From the NCBI GenBank assembly GCA_024330265.1, contig JANDLT010000014.1, positions 1 to 64,000 on the forward strand: a DNA stretch of 64,000 nt, read 5' to 3'. Position numbers and translations under genes: made by a program. The DNA comes from Pyrinomonadaceae bacterium MAG19_C2-C3 (GTDB taxonomy: Bacteria > Acidobacteriota > Blastocatellia > Pyrinomonadales > Pyrinomonadaceae). This document shows positions 35,825 to 45,054 of this stretch, in pieces. The notes under the pieces were generated by a model, which saw only the letters and a program-made list of their open reading frames with translations, ran no database searches and was not told the DNA's origin. The stretch's first letter is position 1; every line of letters begins with the position of its first letter.

Positions 35825-37111
35825 ATGGCAGCCATGATTGATAAAAAAGAAATCCTACGCGACAAACGCGCGCAAGGTATCGCGGCGATGGGTTTGGTGA
35901 CGCGCCATGCCGACCGTTTCCAAGTGCAGACGCCTTCCCTGCGTGGACGCCGCACGGCTTACGAAGTTTGGCGCGACGACGCGAACCGCGTGCGTTGCAC
36001 CTGTCTTGAGTTTGAGGAACACGCCGCCGAGAATCCTTCGTTCCGGTGTGAACACATTCTCGCCGTCAAGCATTCGCTCGTCGCCAAAAATTCGGAAGCC
36101 GTGACCAAACAGGTCGCCGCACCTGCCGAACAACCGCCAACCGTTACGGGCATGACGCCCGCTACCGTCACGCCTACCACCACAGACGAAAGCGCATCCG
36201 AGAAGCCTGCGGACGTTCAGCCGCACGCACGCTTTGAACGGGAGTCGAACGAAGCTGAAAGCAATGGCGACGTGAATGCGAAGGTTGACACCGAAATCGT
36301 CACACCGTCGCCCGTCGTTCGTTCGCTCGCGCAACACACACACACGAAGGAGCAAGACATGAATCGTTATTCACCCACATCCGCACCGATAACCGATACG
36401 ATTGACACGGATTTCAACGAGCAACTTCCGGCGCACGAAGAACACACGGCGCACGTCGTTCCGCTCGCGTTCGTCAACATTTTACGCACCTTGCGCCAGC
36501 CCATTGACGCGAAACTCGTCAAGACGCGCGAAGGTTGGACTGACCGCGCAGGCAATACACACCTCGTCGAATACATCGAATGGCACACGGTCGCCGATAC
36601 GCTTGACCGCGTGTGTCCGGCGTGGTCACACTCCGTCCGCGACATCAAACAGATTGGCGATATGGTCGCCGTCACCGCCGCGATTACGATTGACGGCGTG
36701 ACACGCGAAGGCATCGGCACGGGTTCAGCCGACAATGAAACCGGCATCAAGAAAGCCGAACACGACGCACTCAAGCGTGCGGCAATCAAATTCGGTTTGG
36801 CGCGTGAACTGTATCAACGCGAATCGGAAGTTATCGAGCGCAACGGCAGCACGGCGGAAGCGAACAACGGATTTCCCTCAGACCCGTTGGCAAAATCAAT
36901 GTCCGACCTCGTGACGCCGAAGCAACTCGGCATGATTCGCGCCCTCGCACGCGAAGCCGGAATGGATGCCGACGATGAATGCCAATCGGTGTTGCGTTGC
37001 CGCACCGAAGAGTTGTCAAAGAAAGCAGCGTCGTCATTCATTGACCACCTAAAAACCGCGCAGTCGAACCAAGCGACGGAAGTCAATCAACCGATGCGCC
37101 GCGCGAGTTAA
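35825..37111 (+). CDS. SWIM zinc finger fused to Rad52/DdrA-like single-strand annealing domain
   Basis: Residues 55-80 form a SWIM-type zinc finger (CTC at 58-60, then CEH at 75-77, pattern CxC-x14-CxH). A Thr/Pro/Glu-rich linker follows. Residues about 205-335 match the Rad52/Rad22 family of single-strand annealing proteins, the domain of DdrA in Deinococcus: PLAFVNILRTLRQPIDAK, VEYIEWHTVADTLDRV and the GIKKAEHDALKRAAIKFGLA helix. Rad52-like proteins anneal complementary single strands and protect ends. Start ATG 35825 is preceded by AAGGAG. The C-terminal 80 residues contain a further helical segment. Position behind a repressor and an IrrE-like gene supports damage or stress control (inference). 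Confidence 0.85.
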   Translation: MAAMIDKKEILRDKRAQGIAAMGLVTRHADRFQVQTPSLRGRRTAYEVWRDDANRVRCTCLEFEEHAAENPSFRCEHILAVKHSLVAKNSEAVTKQVAAPAEQPPTVTGMTPATVTPTTTDESASEKPADVQPHARFERESNEAESNGDVNAKVDTEIVTPSPVVRSLAQHTHTKEQDMNRYSPTSAPITDTIDTDFNEQLPAHEEHTAHVVPLAFVNILRTLRQPIDAKLVKTREGWTDRAGNTHLVEYIEWHTVADTLDRVCPAWSHSVRDIKQIGDMVAVTAAITIDGVTREGIGTGSADNETGIKKAEHDALKRAAIKFGLARELYQRESEVIERNGSTAEANNGFPSDPLAKSMSDLVTPKQLGMIRALAREAGMDADDECQSVLRCRTEELSKKAASSFIDHLKTAQSNQATEVNQPMRRAS

Positions 37112-37138
37112 AAGGTCAGGACTTCGCTTATAAACCTT

Positions 37139-37222
37139 TGCGCTTCCTCTGTGTAATCTCTGTGTCTCTGCGGTAAAAATTTAACCACAGAGGCATAGAG
37201 GTTACACGGAGAATCACAGAGC
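37139..37222. repeat. Long imperfect hairpin, CTCTGTG type
   Basis: CCTCTGTGTAATCTCTGTG (about 37147) pairs with CACAGAGGCATAGAGGTTAC (about 37187-37205) and with CACAGAG at 37216-37222. It lies between the Rad52-like gene and the next operator-like site. Confidence 0.65.
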
Positions 37223-37231
37223 GTTCGGTAG

Positions 37232-37249
37232 TGTTTCATACATGCAACA
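37232..37249. promoter_or_regulatory. Operator-like site 3
   Basis: TGTTTCA-TACA-TGCAACA, one arm mismatch from perfect symmetry, the same arm sequence as site 2. It is about 65 bp before the ATG at 37314 and links that gene to the XRE regulon. Confidence 0.6.
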
Positions 37250-37313
37250 GCATACCGCGCACAGTCATCTAAGTTGTGTACCGGAAATGATGTTGTGGTG
37301 AAAGGAGTTGAAG

Positions 37314-37853
37314 ATGACGACAGAAGAATTGATTCAAGATATGAACGCGCCGCTGATGTTCGAGCTTGAGTACGCAGACGAAGCCGAATTCGATTTCGTT
37401 CACGCACCGGCAACCGTTAATGAATCTTTATCACCCGCCGATGCTTCGACCAAGCCGCATTCAAAGAAGGATCGCATCATCGAATTATTCAAAGCGGGAA
37501 CAACGGATGTTGCGGACATCGTGCGCCACACGCACGCGCGCCCGTCTTACGTCGCGCAAGTTTTACAACGCGAAAACCTGATTAGCGGTTACTTCGATTT
37601 GTACACGACGACCAACCGCGAGCAGAACGTGTATAGCCGTTTCTTCCGCAACGCGCTTCAGTTCAAGACCACCGAAGCTGCCCGCGCATCGGTCGAGAAA
37701 CTCGATAAGCTGTACAACTATTTCGAGCGTCTAGGCGACCGCGCCGGACAGCATCAAGCGATGGTCTTAGCCTTAACGGGCAAGAACCGCGCGCGTTGGA
37801 GCGGCAAGCATGAAGCCGCGCAAGTTTTCGGTGAGTGGCTAGCGAGTCATTAA
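37314..37853 (+). CDS. Small helical protein of unknown function (HTH-like)
   Basis: ATG 37314 has AAAGGAG upstream and gives a 179-residue protein. Residues about 48-90 look like a winged or tri-helical HTH (KKDRIIELFKAGTTDVADIVRHTHARPSYVAQVL). The remainder is helical with Arg/Lys-rich patches, consistent with nucleic-acid binding. I do not recognise a named family. The operator at 37232 places it in the same regulon as the Rad52-like gene. Confidence 0.65.
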   Translation: MTTEELIQDMNAPLMFELEYADEAEFDFVHAPATVNESLSPADASTKPHSKKDRIIELFKAGTTDVADIVRHTHARPSYVAQVLQRENLISGYFDLYTTTNREQNVYSRFFRNALQFKTTEAARASVEKLDKLYNYFERLGDRAGQHQAMVLALTGKNRARWSGKHEAAQVFGEWLASH

Positions 37854-37907
37854 GTCAGACAAGTTAAAGCCACTCGTCGGATGAATAAGGGGAAAACAAG
37901 CAGGGTT

Positions 37908-37944
37908 AAAAAGGCGAGTTCGTTTGATTCGGACTCGCCTTTTT
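37908..37944 (+). terminator. Rho-independent terminator after the HTH-like gene
   Basis: AAAAAGGCGAGT / ACTCGCCTTTTT, 12-bp stem with a 13-nt loop and a T-tract; symmetric enough to work in both directions. Confidence 0.85.
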
Positions 37945-37999
37945 ATTTATGCCGCCTCGCAAAGCATTTCAATTGTTTGAAGATAATGAGAGGTGAGTT

Positions 38000-38407
38000 A
38001 TGGCTGAACAACAAATGCCCGCGACGGGAAGTTTTTGCTGGAACGAGTTGATGGCTTCCGATTCGGAAGCGTGCCGGAAGTTTTATACCGAACTGCTCGG
38101 CTGGACGTCTCACGAATCGGAAATCGGTGAAACGAATTACACCGTTTTCAAATCGGGCGACAAGATGGTTGGCGGCATGATGCAGATGACCGCCGAGTGC
38201 GGGGCGATGCCGTCGCACTGGATGTCATACGTTGCTGTTGACGATGTTGACGAGTTAGTGGCGCGGGTCGAGTCACTCGGCGGCAAGACGTGCGTACCGC
38301 CGAGCGATATTCCGACGGTCGGCAGGTTCGCGGTGATTAACGATCCTTCCGGCGCGACCGTTTCGATTTTGAAATTAGCGACGGACGCCCAACCGACCGA
38401 AGGTTGA
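38000..38407 (+). CDS. VOC-superfamily protein (glyoxalase/bleomycin-resistance fold)
   Basis: The 135-residue protein has one pair of beta-alpha-beta-beta-beta modules typical of vicinal-oxygen-chelate proteins. The pattern GSFCWNELMASDSEACRKFYTELLGWT is common in family members of the CFP30B-like group, and it ends in NDPSGATVSIL. Metal ligands and substrate cannot be assigned. The gene lies between two strong terminators, so it is transcribed alone. Confidence 0.85.
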   Translation: MAEQQMPATGSFCWNELMASDSEACRKFYTELLGWTSHESEIGETNYTVFKSGDKMVGGMMQMTAECGAMPSHWMSYVAVDDVDELVARVESLGGKTCVPPSDIPTVGRFAVINDPSGATVSILKLATDAQPTEG

Positions 38408-38464
38408 ACATATTGTTTCGTTGATTGATGATTGAAACGTTCACGGAGGTTTGAGACGGAAACT

Positions 38465-38501
38465 AAAAGAGGTCGCTTCTAAATCAGAAGCGACCTCTTT
38501 T
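38465..38501. terminator. Bidirectional terminator
   Basis: A perfect 16-bp stem AAAAGAGGTCGCTTCT / AGAAGCGACCTCTTTT with a 5-nt loop, between the convergent VOC and S41 peptidase genes. Confidence 0.9.
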
Positions 38502-38526
38502 GTATGCGGACAAGGAGTGATGAAAA

Positions 38527-40332
38527 TCACTCGAACGACTTCTGTACCGGATTGCGTCCGCGTTGCGCGGCGGCGGCAAGGTCACGCGCACGCGGCAGGG
38601 CGGCAACGGCTTTTGTAGTTTGCGGCTCATCAACCAGTAAGACACGTTGCGCGATGGTTGAACCGTAAGCGGCGGTTACAAGGTCAAAGCGCAAGCGTTG
38701 CGCGACGAAAGCACGGTTGCGGTCAAGCTGTGTTTCCGTAACCTGATAGCTTGGCTGCGCGGCGACGAACTTTTTGAGAGCCGCGAAGACTTCGTTGGTT
38801 ACGGGGAAGTCGGTCGCTTGCAAGTTGTGGTCATAATCAATCGCGCGTTGAATCTTGTATGAATCGAAGCCCGCGATGCGACCGTTGGCGAGTTCGCGTG
38901 AGAAGGCGAAGATTGAATCAAGCAAACGTATTTGCTGGCGATTGATGGTTTCGGTGGCGACGGTTTCATCGGGCGTAATGCCGCCGCCGCTGTACACCGT
39001 GCGCCCGCTGTCGGTGCGGCTGGCGTCGCCGCTCGGTTGCGTCGGGGGTTGCGGTGTTTGACTCAGAGGTGCGCCGCCCGCCCCGTCTCCGGCGCGCACG
39101 CCTTCGCCGCGCGTGTAGTAATCGTAAAGCGAACCGTTCGAGTAATCGCGTTGAATCAGGCGACCGGAAGGCGTGTAGTATTTCGCGCTGGTCAAGGTCA
39201 AGCCCGCGCCGTAATCGAGATTGATGATGCTTTGAACGAGACCTTTGCCGAAACTGTTTTCGCCGATGATAAGCGCGCGGTCATGGTCTTGGAGCGCACC
39301 CGCGACGATTTCAGACGCGGACGCCGAGCCGCGATTGATGAGGACGACAAGCGGCGTAGTGTCGGGTCGCGGGTTTTCGGCACTCAAGACACGTTCGGCT
39401 TCGCGCCCTTTTTGGGTCAAGATTTTCTGTCCCGGTTGAAGAAACTTTTCGGCGACGGCTTTCGCTTGGTCGAGGAAGCCGCCGGGGTTGCCGCGCAAAT
39501 CAAGCACGAGTTGCGTCATGCCTTGAGCGCGCAAACTCTCTAAAGCTTTGCCGAGTTCGTTGCTCGTCGTGTAGTTAAAGCCGCGCGTCATGTCAACGTA
39601 GCCGACGCCGGGACGAATCATATAAGCGTCCGGCACAGAAGGTTGGGCGACGGCATCGCGCACGATTTCGACGGTTTCATTCGCGCCTGTGGAAGCGCGT
39701 TCGACCGTGACTTTGACGCGCGAACCGCGTGGACCTCGAATCTTGTCGCGGACATCGCTCGAAGGTTTGCCGGTCATCACCTGTCCGTCAACGGAGATGA
39801 TTTTGTCACCGAAGCGAAGTCCGGCACGCGCGGCGGGCGAGTTCTCAAACGTCGCCATGATGTAGGTGTCAATTTTGTCTTTGACTTTCCAGTTGTTGAT
39901 TGACGCCCCGATGCCGAAATACTCGGAACGCTGGTCGGAACGCATCTCATCAAATTCTTGGGCGTCATAAAAATTCGAGTGCGGGTCAAGCGAGCGAAGC
40001 ATACCGATGACCGCGCTCTTGGTGACGTTCGCATAGTCGAGTTTATTCTCACCGAACTTTTCGATGTAGTTATCTTCGACGATGGTTAGGGCTTCCGCGT
40101 AGTCGGCTTCGATGCCCGCCGTTGCCGCCGAAGCGGATGACGATTCGGTGCGCGTCAGACGACGCAAAGCTTCTTCAGGGCTAAGGCGTCCGACACGCGG
40201 CGGTGGTGTGGCGGCGTTCGGCGCGGCGGTGCGTCCTTGCGGCGCGGTTGGTTGTGGTGTTTGGGAAAAACCGGAAGTTGAAAGCGTGAGCAACAAAAGC
40301 GCAGTCAGCGCAGGGTGAAATCTTTTATACAC
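38527..40332 (-). CDS. S41-family C-terminal processing peptidase (CtpA-like)
   Basis: The 601-residue protein carries a signal peptide (MYKRFHPALTALLLLTLSTSGF) and an N-terminal helical region, then a PDZ domain (about 140-210). The S41 catalytic domain has the Ser-containing RGSASASEIVAGAL, with the Lys of the Ser-Lys dyad expected in GENSFGKGLVQS. Such proteases act in the periplasm on C-terminal tails of envelope proteins. The C-terminal 200 residues are extra and contain a Pro/Thr-rich stretch. The start is a GTG at 40332. It ends 26 bp from the terminator shared with the VOC gene. Confidence 0.92.
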   Translation of the reverse strand: MYKRFHPALTALLLLTLSTSGFSQTPQPTAPQGRTAAPNAATPPPRVGRLSPEEALRRLTRTESSSASAATAGIEADYAEALTIVEDNYIEKFGENKLDYANVTKSAVIGMLRSLDPHSNFYDAQEFDEMRSDQRSEYFGIGASINNWKVKDKIDTYIMATFENSPAARAGLRFGDKIISVDGQVMTGKPSSDVRDKIRGPRGSRVKVTVERASTGANETVEIVRDAVAQPSVPDAYMIRPGVGYVDMTRGFNYTTSNELGKALESLRAQGMTQLVLDLRGNPGGFLDQAKAVAEKFLQPGQKILTQKGREAERVLSAENPRPDTTPLVVLINRGSASASEIVAGALQDHDRALIIGENSFGKGLVQSIINLDYGAGLTLTSAKYYTPSGRLIQRDYSNGSLYDYYTRGEGVRAGDGAGGAPLSQTPQPPTQPSGDASRTDSGRTVYSGGGITPDETVATETINRQQIRLLDSIFAFSRELANGRIAGFDSYKIQRAIDYDHNLQATDFPVTNEVFAALKKFVAAQPSYQVTETQLDRNRAFVAQRLRFDLVTAAYGSTIAQRVLLVDEPQTTKAVAALPRARDLAAAAQRGRNPVQKSFE

Positions 40333-40606
40333 TGTTCGTTATAACCTCATGGAAACTTCTTATGGGAACAGCCTACCTTGCCGGATGGCGGATTGACGGT
40401 TAAATCATCCAACTTCGCTTCCAGCGGAAAACGTGAAAGCGACGGCAACCGTTGTGCATAGTACCGGATGCGCGAAGCGTCATCAAGGTTGTCACCCGTC
40501 GCCGGAGTTAAGACACTCACCTCTCGCCTTGACCGTTGTTTCATCGTCTCTTTAGAATCACGCAAAACTTTCCCAATCACCTAAAATCACTGTCCGGTAA
40601 ATCATT

Positions 40607-41161
40607 ATGAACAATTCGTACAACCCCGACCCGGCGCGTCCCGTCGTTAAAAGTGATGATGAACAACCGTCAATCACAATTCAAGAACCGGAAGCGCGTG
40701 AAACCGTGTCACACACGGAAACGGCGAAAGCGCGTGACGACGATTTTTCCGATGCGCCGCCGATGAGTCTGCAACGTGTGTCTCCGGTTGATGAACAGAC
40801 GGAAGCGGCGTTTGACCACGAAGCCGAACGACATCAGCCGTCGGTGCGCGACACTCTGACGCGCATCCCGGAAGCACTCGGCGCGCTCGGTCATAATTTG
40901 CGCGGTACGTTTGAGCGCGCGATAAACTCGCGTGATGATTATGTCGTCGCCGTCAAAGTCTCGCCCGAAGCCCAACACAAACTCGAACAACTCGTCGCAG
41001 CCGGAGTTTTTCATTCGCGCGCCGAAGCCGCTTCGTATCTGATAGACGAAGGCATACAGGCGCAAGCACCGCTTTTCGAGCGCGTCACGCAGAAACTCAC
41101 CGAAATCGAGAAGCTGCAAAACGAGCTTCGCGGTATGGTGGACAACACGCCGCGAACGTAG
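40607..41161 (+). CDS. Conserved hypothetical protein, ribbon-helix-helix-like segment
   Basis: This 184-residue acidic protein has a disordered N-terminal half. Residues about 115-150 (VKVSPEAQHKLEQLVAAGVFHSRAEAASYLI) look like a ribbon-helix-helix or arc-type segment, and a C-terminal helix follows. It might regulate transcription or associate with DNA, but I can name no family. It stands alone between the divergent CtpA-like gene and the M16 pair. Confidence 0.6.
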   Translation: MNNSYNPDPARPVVKSDDEQPSITIQEPEARETVSHTETAKARDDDFSDAPPMSLQRVSPVDEQTEAAFDHEAERHQPSVRDTLTRIPEALGALGHNLRGTFERAINSRDDYVVAVKVSPEAQHKLEQLVAAGVFHSRAEAASYLIDEGIQAQAPLFERVTQKLTEIEKLQNELRGMVDNTPRT

Positions 41162-41349
41162 AGAGTGCAACCATCATTACCGCCCAAGCGTCACACTTTA
41201 CCGATTACTTCACAAGCGGCGGAGTACTGCTGGAAGCTGCTGCTATTTTTGACGCCGCAAGCTGCGGGGTGTCAGACCCGGCAGTTTCTGCATTCACCAC
41301 GCTTTTCATGTGTGGTGCGGATTGAAACTAATTTTCCACGAGGTCTTAC

Positions 41350-42975
41350 ATGAAACATTCAACTTCGCGCACCGCATCCGCGTTCGCCTTACTCGGCGTT
41401 CTCGCGTTGCCTGCCGTCAGTTACGGACAAAACCGCAACTCAAATCAAAACAACCAAGTCAAAACCAATATGTCATCCACAACCAACATACGCACCCCGC
41501 GCATTCCGGTCGAACAATTCAAACTCGACAACGGTTTGCGCGTCGTAATGTCGCCCGACAAAGCCGTGCCTGTCGTTTCAGTCGCGGTTTATTACGATGT
41601 CGGTTCGCGCAACGAACGCGACGGGCGCACAGGCTTCGCTCACCTCTTTGAACACATGATGTTTCAAGGTTCGGAGAACGTCCCGAAAGCCGCGCACTTC
41701 CAATTCATCTCGAACGCGGGCGGCACGATGAACGGTACGACCAACACCGAACGCACCAACTACTTCCAGACTCTACCCGCGAATCAATTACCGCTCGCGT
41801 TGTGGCTGGAGTCCGACCGTATGCGCTCGCTCAAAGTGACGCAGGAAAATCTCGATAATCAACGCAAAGCCGTTCAAGAAGAGAAGCGTTTGAACTACGA
41901 CAATCGCCCGTTCTCGAACGCCTTCTTGCGTGCGAACGAAATGATTTTCTCGAACTCGCGCAACGCTCACTCGACCATCGGCTCAATGGCGGATTTGGAC
42001 GCCGCGACGATTGAGGACGTGCAAGAATTTTTCCGTATTTATTACGCCCCGAACAACGCCGTCTTAACCGTCGTCGGCGACTTCGACCCGAAGGAAGCGC
42101 GTTCACTTGTCGAAAAGTATTTCGCTTCGATTCCGAAACAACCTCTGCCAGCCGCGATTGATGTCACCGAACCGGCGGGGGTCAATGTTCGCAAAGATAC
42201 ATACCAAGACCCGTTCGCCCCGACGCCCGCGTTTATACTCGGTTGGAAAGCACCGCAACGCCGCACGGACGATGCGTATGCCCTTTCGCTTGCCGACGAC
42301 ATACTGCTTGGCGGCGACAGTTCGCGTCTGTATTTGAAACTCGTCAAAGGCAATGAGTCGGTGTTGGCGATTCAGGGCGGCTATGCCGAACGTCGCGGAC
42401 CCGGTGGATTTTCGATGTTCGTCGTTCCCAAACCCGGCAACGACCCGAACGCGATTCGCGCCACCATCATGGCGGAAATCAAGCGTCTCGCCACGGAAGG
42501 ACCTACCGCGCAGGAAATGGAAAAGCTGCGTAATAACATGATTAACGACAGCGTGCGCGCCCTTCAATCGTCGCTTTTCCGCGCCCAACGTCTCTCGGAA
42601 TACGCGCTTTATGACAACGACCCGACGCTTATCAATTCTGAACTCGAACGTTACATGAGCGTCACACCGGAACGCATCAAAGCGGCGGCGAAGTATCTCG
42701 ACACGGAAAACCACGCGCTGCTCGAAGTTGTTCCCGCACCGCGCGGCGCGACACAGAACGCGGCGGCGGCAAATCCGGCGCGTCCGGCGGCTTCAACGAC
42801 TCCGACACAACCCGGAACGCCCGCACAACCCGGCGCACCCGCGCCGCAAGTTCCGCAACCGCAGCCCGCGCAACCCGCTTCACCGACGAAGCCGCCCGCG
42901 ACTCCGGTCGAGCCGACGCCGAACCGTCCCGCCGCCCCGCAACAGCCGGGCGATGTGCCGCAACAAGAAATGTAA
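41350..42975 (+). CDS. M16 zinc peptidase, catalytic subunit
   Basis: The 541-residue product has a signal peptide and the pitrilysin zinc motif HLFEH (H98, E101, H102) followed by a second Glu about 75 residues on. It covers both M16 halves (about 55-255 and 256-450). The last 70 residues are a Pro/Gln/Ala-rich tail. In two-subunit M16 systems the active subunit pairs with an inactive partner; the next gene fits that role (64-bp gap). The likely substrate is peptides in the periplasm. Confidence 0.93.
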   Translation: MKHSTSRTASAFALLGVLALPAVSYGQNRNSNQNNQVKTNMSSTTNIRTPRIPVEQFKLDNGLRVVMSPDKAVPVVSVAVYYDVGSRNERDGRTGFAHLFEHMMFQGSENVPKAAHFQFISNAGGTMNGTTNTERTNYFQTLPANQLPLALWLESDRMRSLKVTQENLDNQRKAVQEEKRLNYDNRPFSNAFLRANEMIFSNSRNAHSTIGSMADLDAATIEDVQEFFRIYYAPNNAVLTVVGDFDPKEARSLVEKYFASIPKQPLPAAIDVTEPAGVNVRKDTYQDPFAPTPAFILGWKAPQRRTDDAYALSLADDILLGGDSSRLYLKLVKGNESVLAIQGGYAERRGPGGFSMFVVPKPGNDPNAIRATIMAEIKRLATEGPTAQEMEKLRNNMINDSVRALQSSLFRAQRLSEYALYDNDPTLINSELERYMSVTPERIKAAAKYLDTENHALLEVVPAPRGATQNAAAANPARPAASTTPTQPGTPAQPGAPAPQVPQPQPAQPASPTKPPATPVEPTPNRPAAPQQPGDVPQQEM

Positions 42976-43039
42976 CTTCGTCGCCCGCGCGTCATGCAAG
43001 ATGAGGCGCGGGCGGCTTATGTAATCACAAGGAAATTAT

Positions 43040-44956
43040 ATGTTCAGAAAACACCCGCGCCCATCAAGCGAGACGGTCAACCATTACGGAAGCAAGACGC
43101 GCCGCGCATCCGCTTTGATATGCGGCATCACGCTCTTGACTTCTTCCGCGCCGCTCGCTTTTTCGCAAACCACACAAAGAGATCAACCATCACCGAACAC
43201 GTCGAAGACGATGAATCAAACTACCGAAGACTTTCGCCGTCAGGCACCACAACCTTTACCCGCGCGTCCACTTAGCATTCCGACCGCGAAAGAAGTCACG
43301 CTCTCAAACGGCTTGCGCGTCGTGATGCTCGAAGATGCGCGCTTGCCGCTTGTCAGTTTCCGCCTCGCATTTCGTACCGGAACGGCTTACGACCCGAAAG
43401 ACATTCCCGGCTTAACCGCGATGACGGCGGAACTTTTACAAGAAGGCACGACGACGCGCACCAGTCAACAGATTGCCGAACAGGTCGCGCGTCTCGGCGC
43501 GACTCTAAGCACCGACGCGAGTTCCGATTACACCGTCGTCGCCGCGTCCGCCCTCACAAGTTACACCGACGAGATTTTAGATTTAATGGCGGATGTCACG
43601 CTCAGACCTTCGTTCCCCGAATCCGAAGTCGCGCTCGCCAAACAGAACACCAAGCAGGGTCTTCAATTCCAACGCTCGCAAGCTTCGTTTCTCGCCAACG
43701 AGCGCATCTCGAAAGTTCTCTACGGCGACAATCCTTACTCGGTTGTGACGCCGACCGAAGCGTCGCTCGAAGCGATGACGCGCGACAAAATCGCGGCGTT
43801 CTATCGTTCGACCTTCGTGCCGAACAACGCCGTAATGGTTATCGCGGGAGACTTCAAAACAAGTGACATGCAACGTCGCATCGAAAACCTTTTCGGTGAA
43901 GCGAAGTGGAAACGCGGCACGGCTTTGACCGCCGACTTTCCTGCTCCGCCCGTGCGTGATGCGAGGAAGATTTACCTTGTTGACCGTCCCGGCTCGGCGC
44001 AATCAAACATCGCTATCGGCAACATCGCCTTAAAGCGCACAGACCCCGATTACTACCCTGTGCTTCTGATGCACTCGATTCTCGGCGGCAGTGCGTCGGC
44101 GCGCCTGTTTATGAATTTGCGCGAAGACAAAGGCTACACCTACGGCGCGTATTCGAGTCTCGACACGCGACGCGACGCCGGAACATTGCGCGCGACCGCT
44201 GAAGTCCGCTCCGATGTGACGGGCTTGGCACTCAAAGAGTTTTTCCATGAACTCAATCGCATACGCACCGAACCCGTCACCGACAAAGATTTGGCGGACG
44301 CGAAAGCCTACCTCTCCGGCGTGTTTCCGATTCGCCTCGAAACACAGGAAGGCATGATTAACCAACTCGTCCAAATCAAGATGTACGACCTTCCGGCGAA
44401 CTACTTGCAAACTTACCGCGATGATGTTCAGCGCGTGACGAAAGCCGATGTCCAACGTGTCGCGCAGAAATACTTGACGCCCGACAAAGCCGCCATCGTC
44501 ATCGTCGGCGACGCCGCGAAAATCACCGACCAAATCAAACCTTACGCCACGACTATCGAAGTCTATAACGCCGACGGCACACGCAAGGAAGCGACCACTT
44601 CATCATCAACAACCACGATAAACGACAACGCCAGCAGTGACGCATCCGCCGTCAACGGCTCGTGGACGCTTTCCGTCAACGCTCCGAACGGTCAACAATT
44701 TCCGGCAACTTTAACCCTTAACCAAGACGGCAATAGCCTTACAGGTTCGATTGAATCTGCGCTCGGAGCAGGTCAGTTGAGCGATGTAAAAATGGAAGAT
44801 GGAAAGTTGACGGCAACGATGGCGTTTCAAGCACAAGGTCAACAAATCACCGCTAACATCACGGGGCGCATCAACGCCGGAGCGATGACCGGCGAACTCT
44901 CGCTCCCGATGCCCGGCGCGCCACCGCTCACCTTCACCGGCACGAAGACAAAGTAG
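43040..44956 (+). CDS. M16 family protein, non-catalytic subunit with extra C-terminal domain
   Basis: The 638-residue product has a signal peptide (about 1-43) and the M16 fold, but the HxxEH position reads ELLQEG, so it is inactive alone. It should complement the upstream catalytic subunit. Residues about 535-638 form an additional beta-rich domain (SWTLSVNAPNGQQFPATLTL...). It recalls secreted ligand-binding or lipocalin-like domains in acidobacterial proteins, which I cannot name. Both genes form an operon. Confidence 0.9.
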   Translation: MFRKHPRPSSETVNHYGSKTRRASALICGITLLTSSAPLAFSQTTQRDQPSPNTSKTMNQTTEDFRRQAPQPLPARPLSIPTAKEVTLSNGLRVVMLEDARLPLVSFRLAFRTGTAYDPKDIPGLTAMTAELLQEGTTTRTSQQIAEQVARLGATLSTDASSDYTVVAASALTSYTDEILDLMADVTLRPSFPESEVALAKQNTKQGLQFQRSQASFLANERISKVLYGDNPYSVVTPTEASLEAMTRDKIAAFYRSTFVPNNAVMVIAGDFKTSDMQRRIENLFGEAKWKRGTALTADFPAPPVRDARKIYLVDRPGSAQSNIAIGNIALKRTDPDYYPVLLMHSILGGSASARLFMNLREDKGYTYGAYSSLDTRRDAGTLRATAEVRSDVTGLALKEFFHELNRIRTEPVTDKDLADAKAYLSGVFPIRLETQEGMINQLVQIKMYDLPANYLQTYRDDVQRVTKADVQRVAQKYLTPDKAAIVIVGDAAKITDQIKPYATTIEVYNADGTRKEATTSSSTTTINDNASSDASAVNGSWTLSVNAPNGQQFPATLTLNQDGNSLTGSIESALGAGQLSDVKMEDGKLTATMAFQAQGQQITANITGRINAGAMTGELSLPMPGAPPLTFTGTKTK

Positions 44957-45015
44957 AAAGTAGAAAGGCGAAAGTACTGGTTACTTTCGCCTTTCTACTT
45001 TCTATTTTCTACTTT
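44951..45015. repeat. Heptamer-arm hairpin, GTAGAAA type
   Basis: AGTAGAAAGTAGAAAGGCGA (44954) pairs with CTTTCTACTTTCTATTTTCT (about 44990-45009). It begins at the stop codon of the M16 gene. Confidence 0.8.
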
Positions 45016-45016
45016 A

Positions 45017-45054
45017 ACAAAAAGCCGCCCGGCGTGTTCGTTCACGTCGGGCGG
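45017..45054 (-). terminator. Minus-strand terminator after Ycf48-like gene
   Basis: CCGCCCGGCGTG / CACGTCGGGCGG, 12-bp stem (one G-U), 6-nt loop. The T-run (complement of 45019-45023) follows on the minus strand. Confidence 0.8.

Noticed and set aside
40347..40580. 77-aa minus-strand ORF upstream of the CtpA-like gene
   Set aside because: No ribosome site, no similarity, and it sits in a control region between divergent genes.
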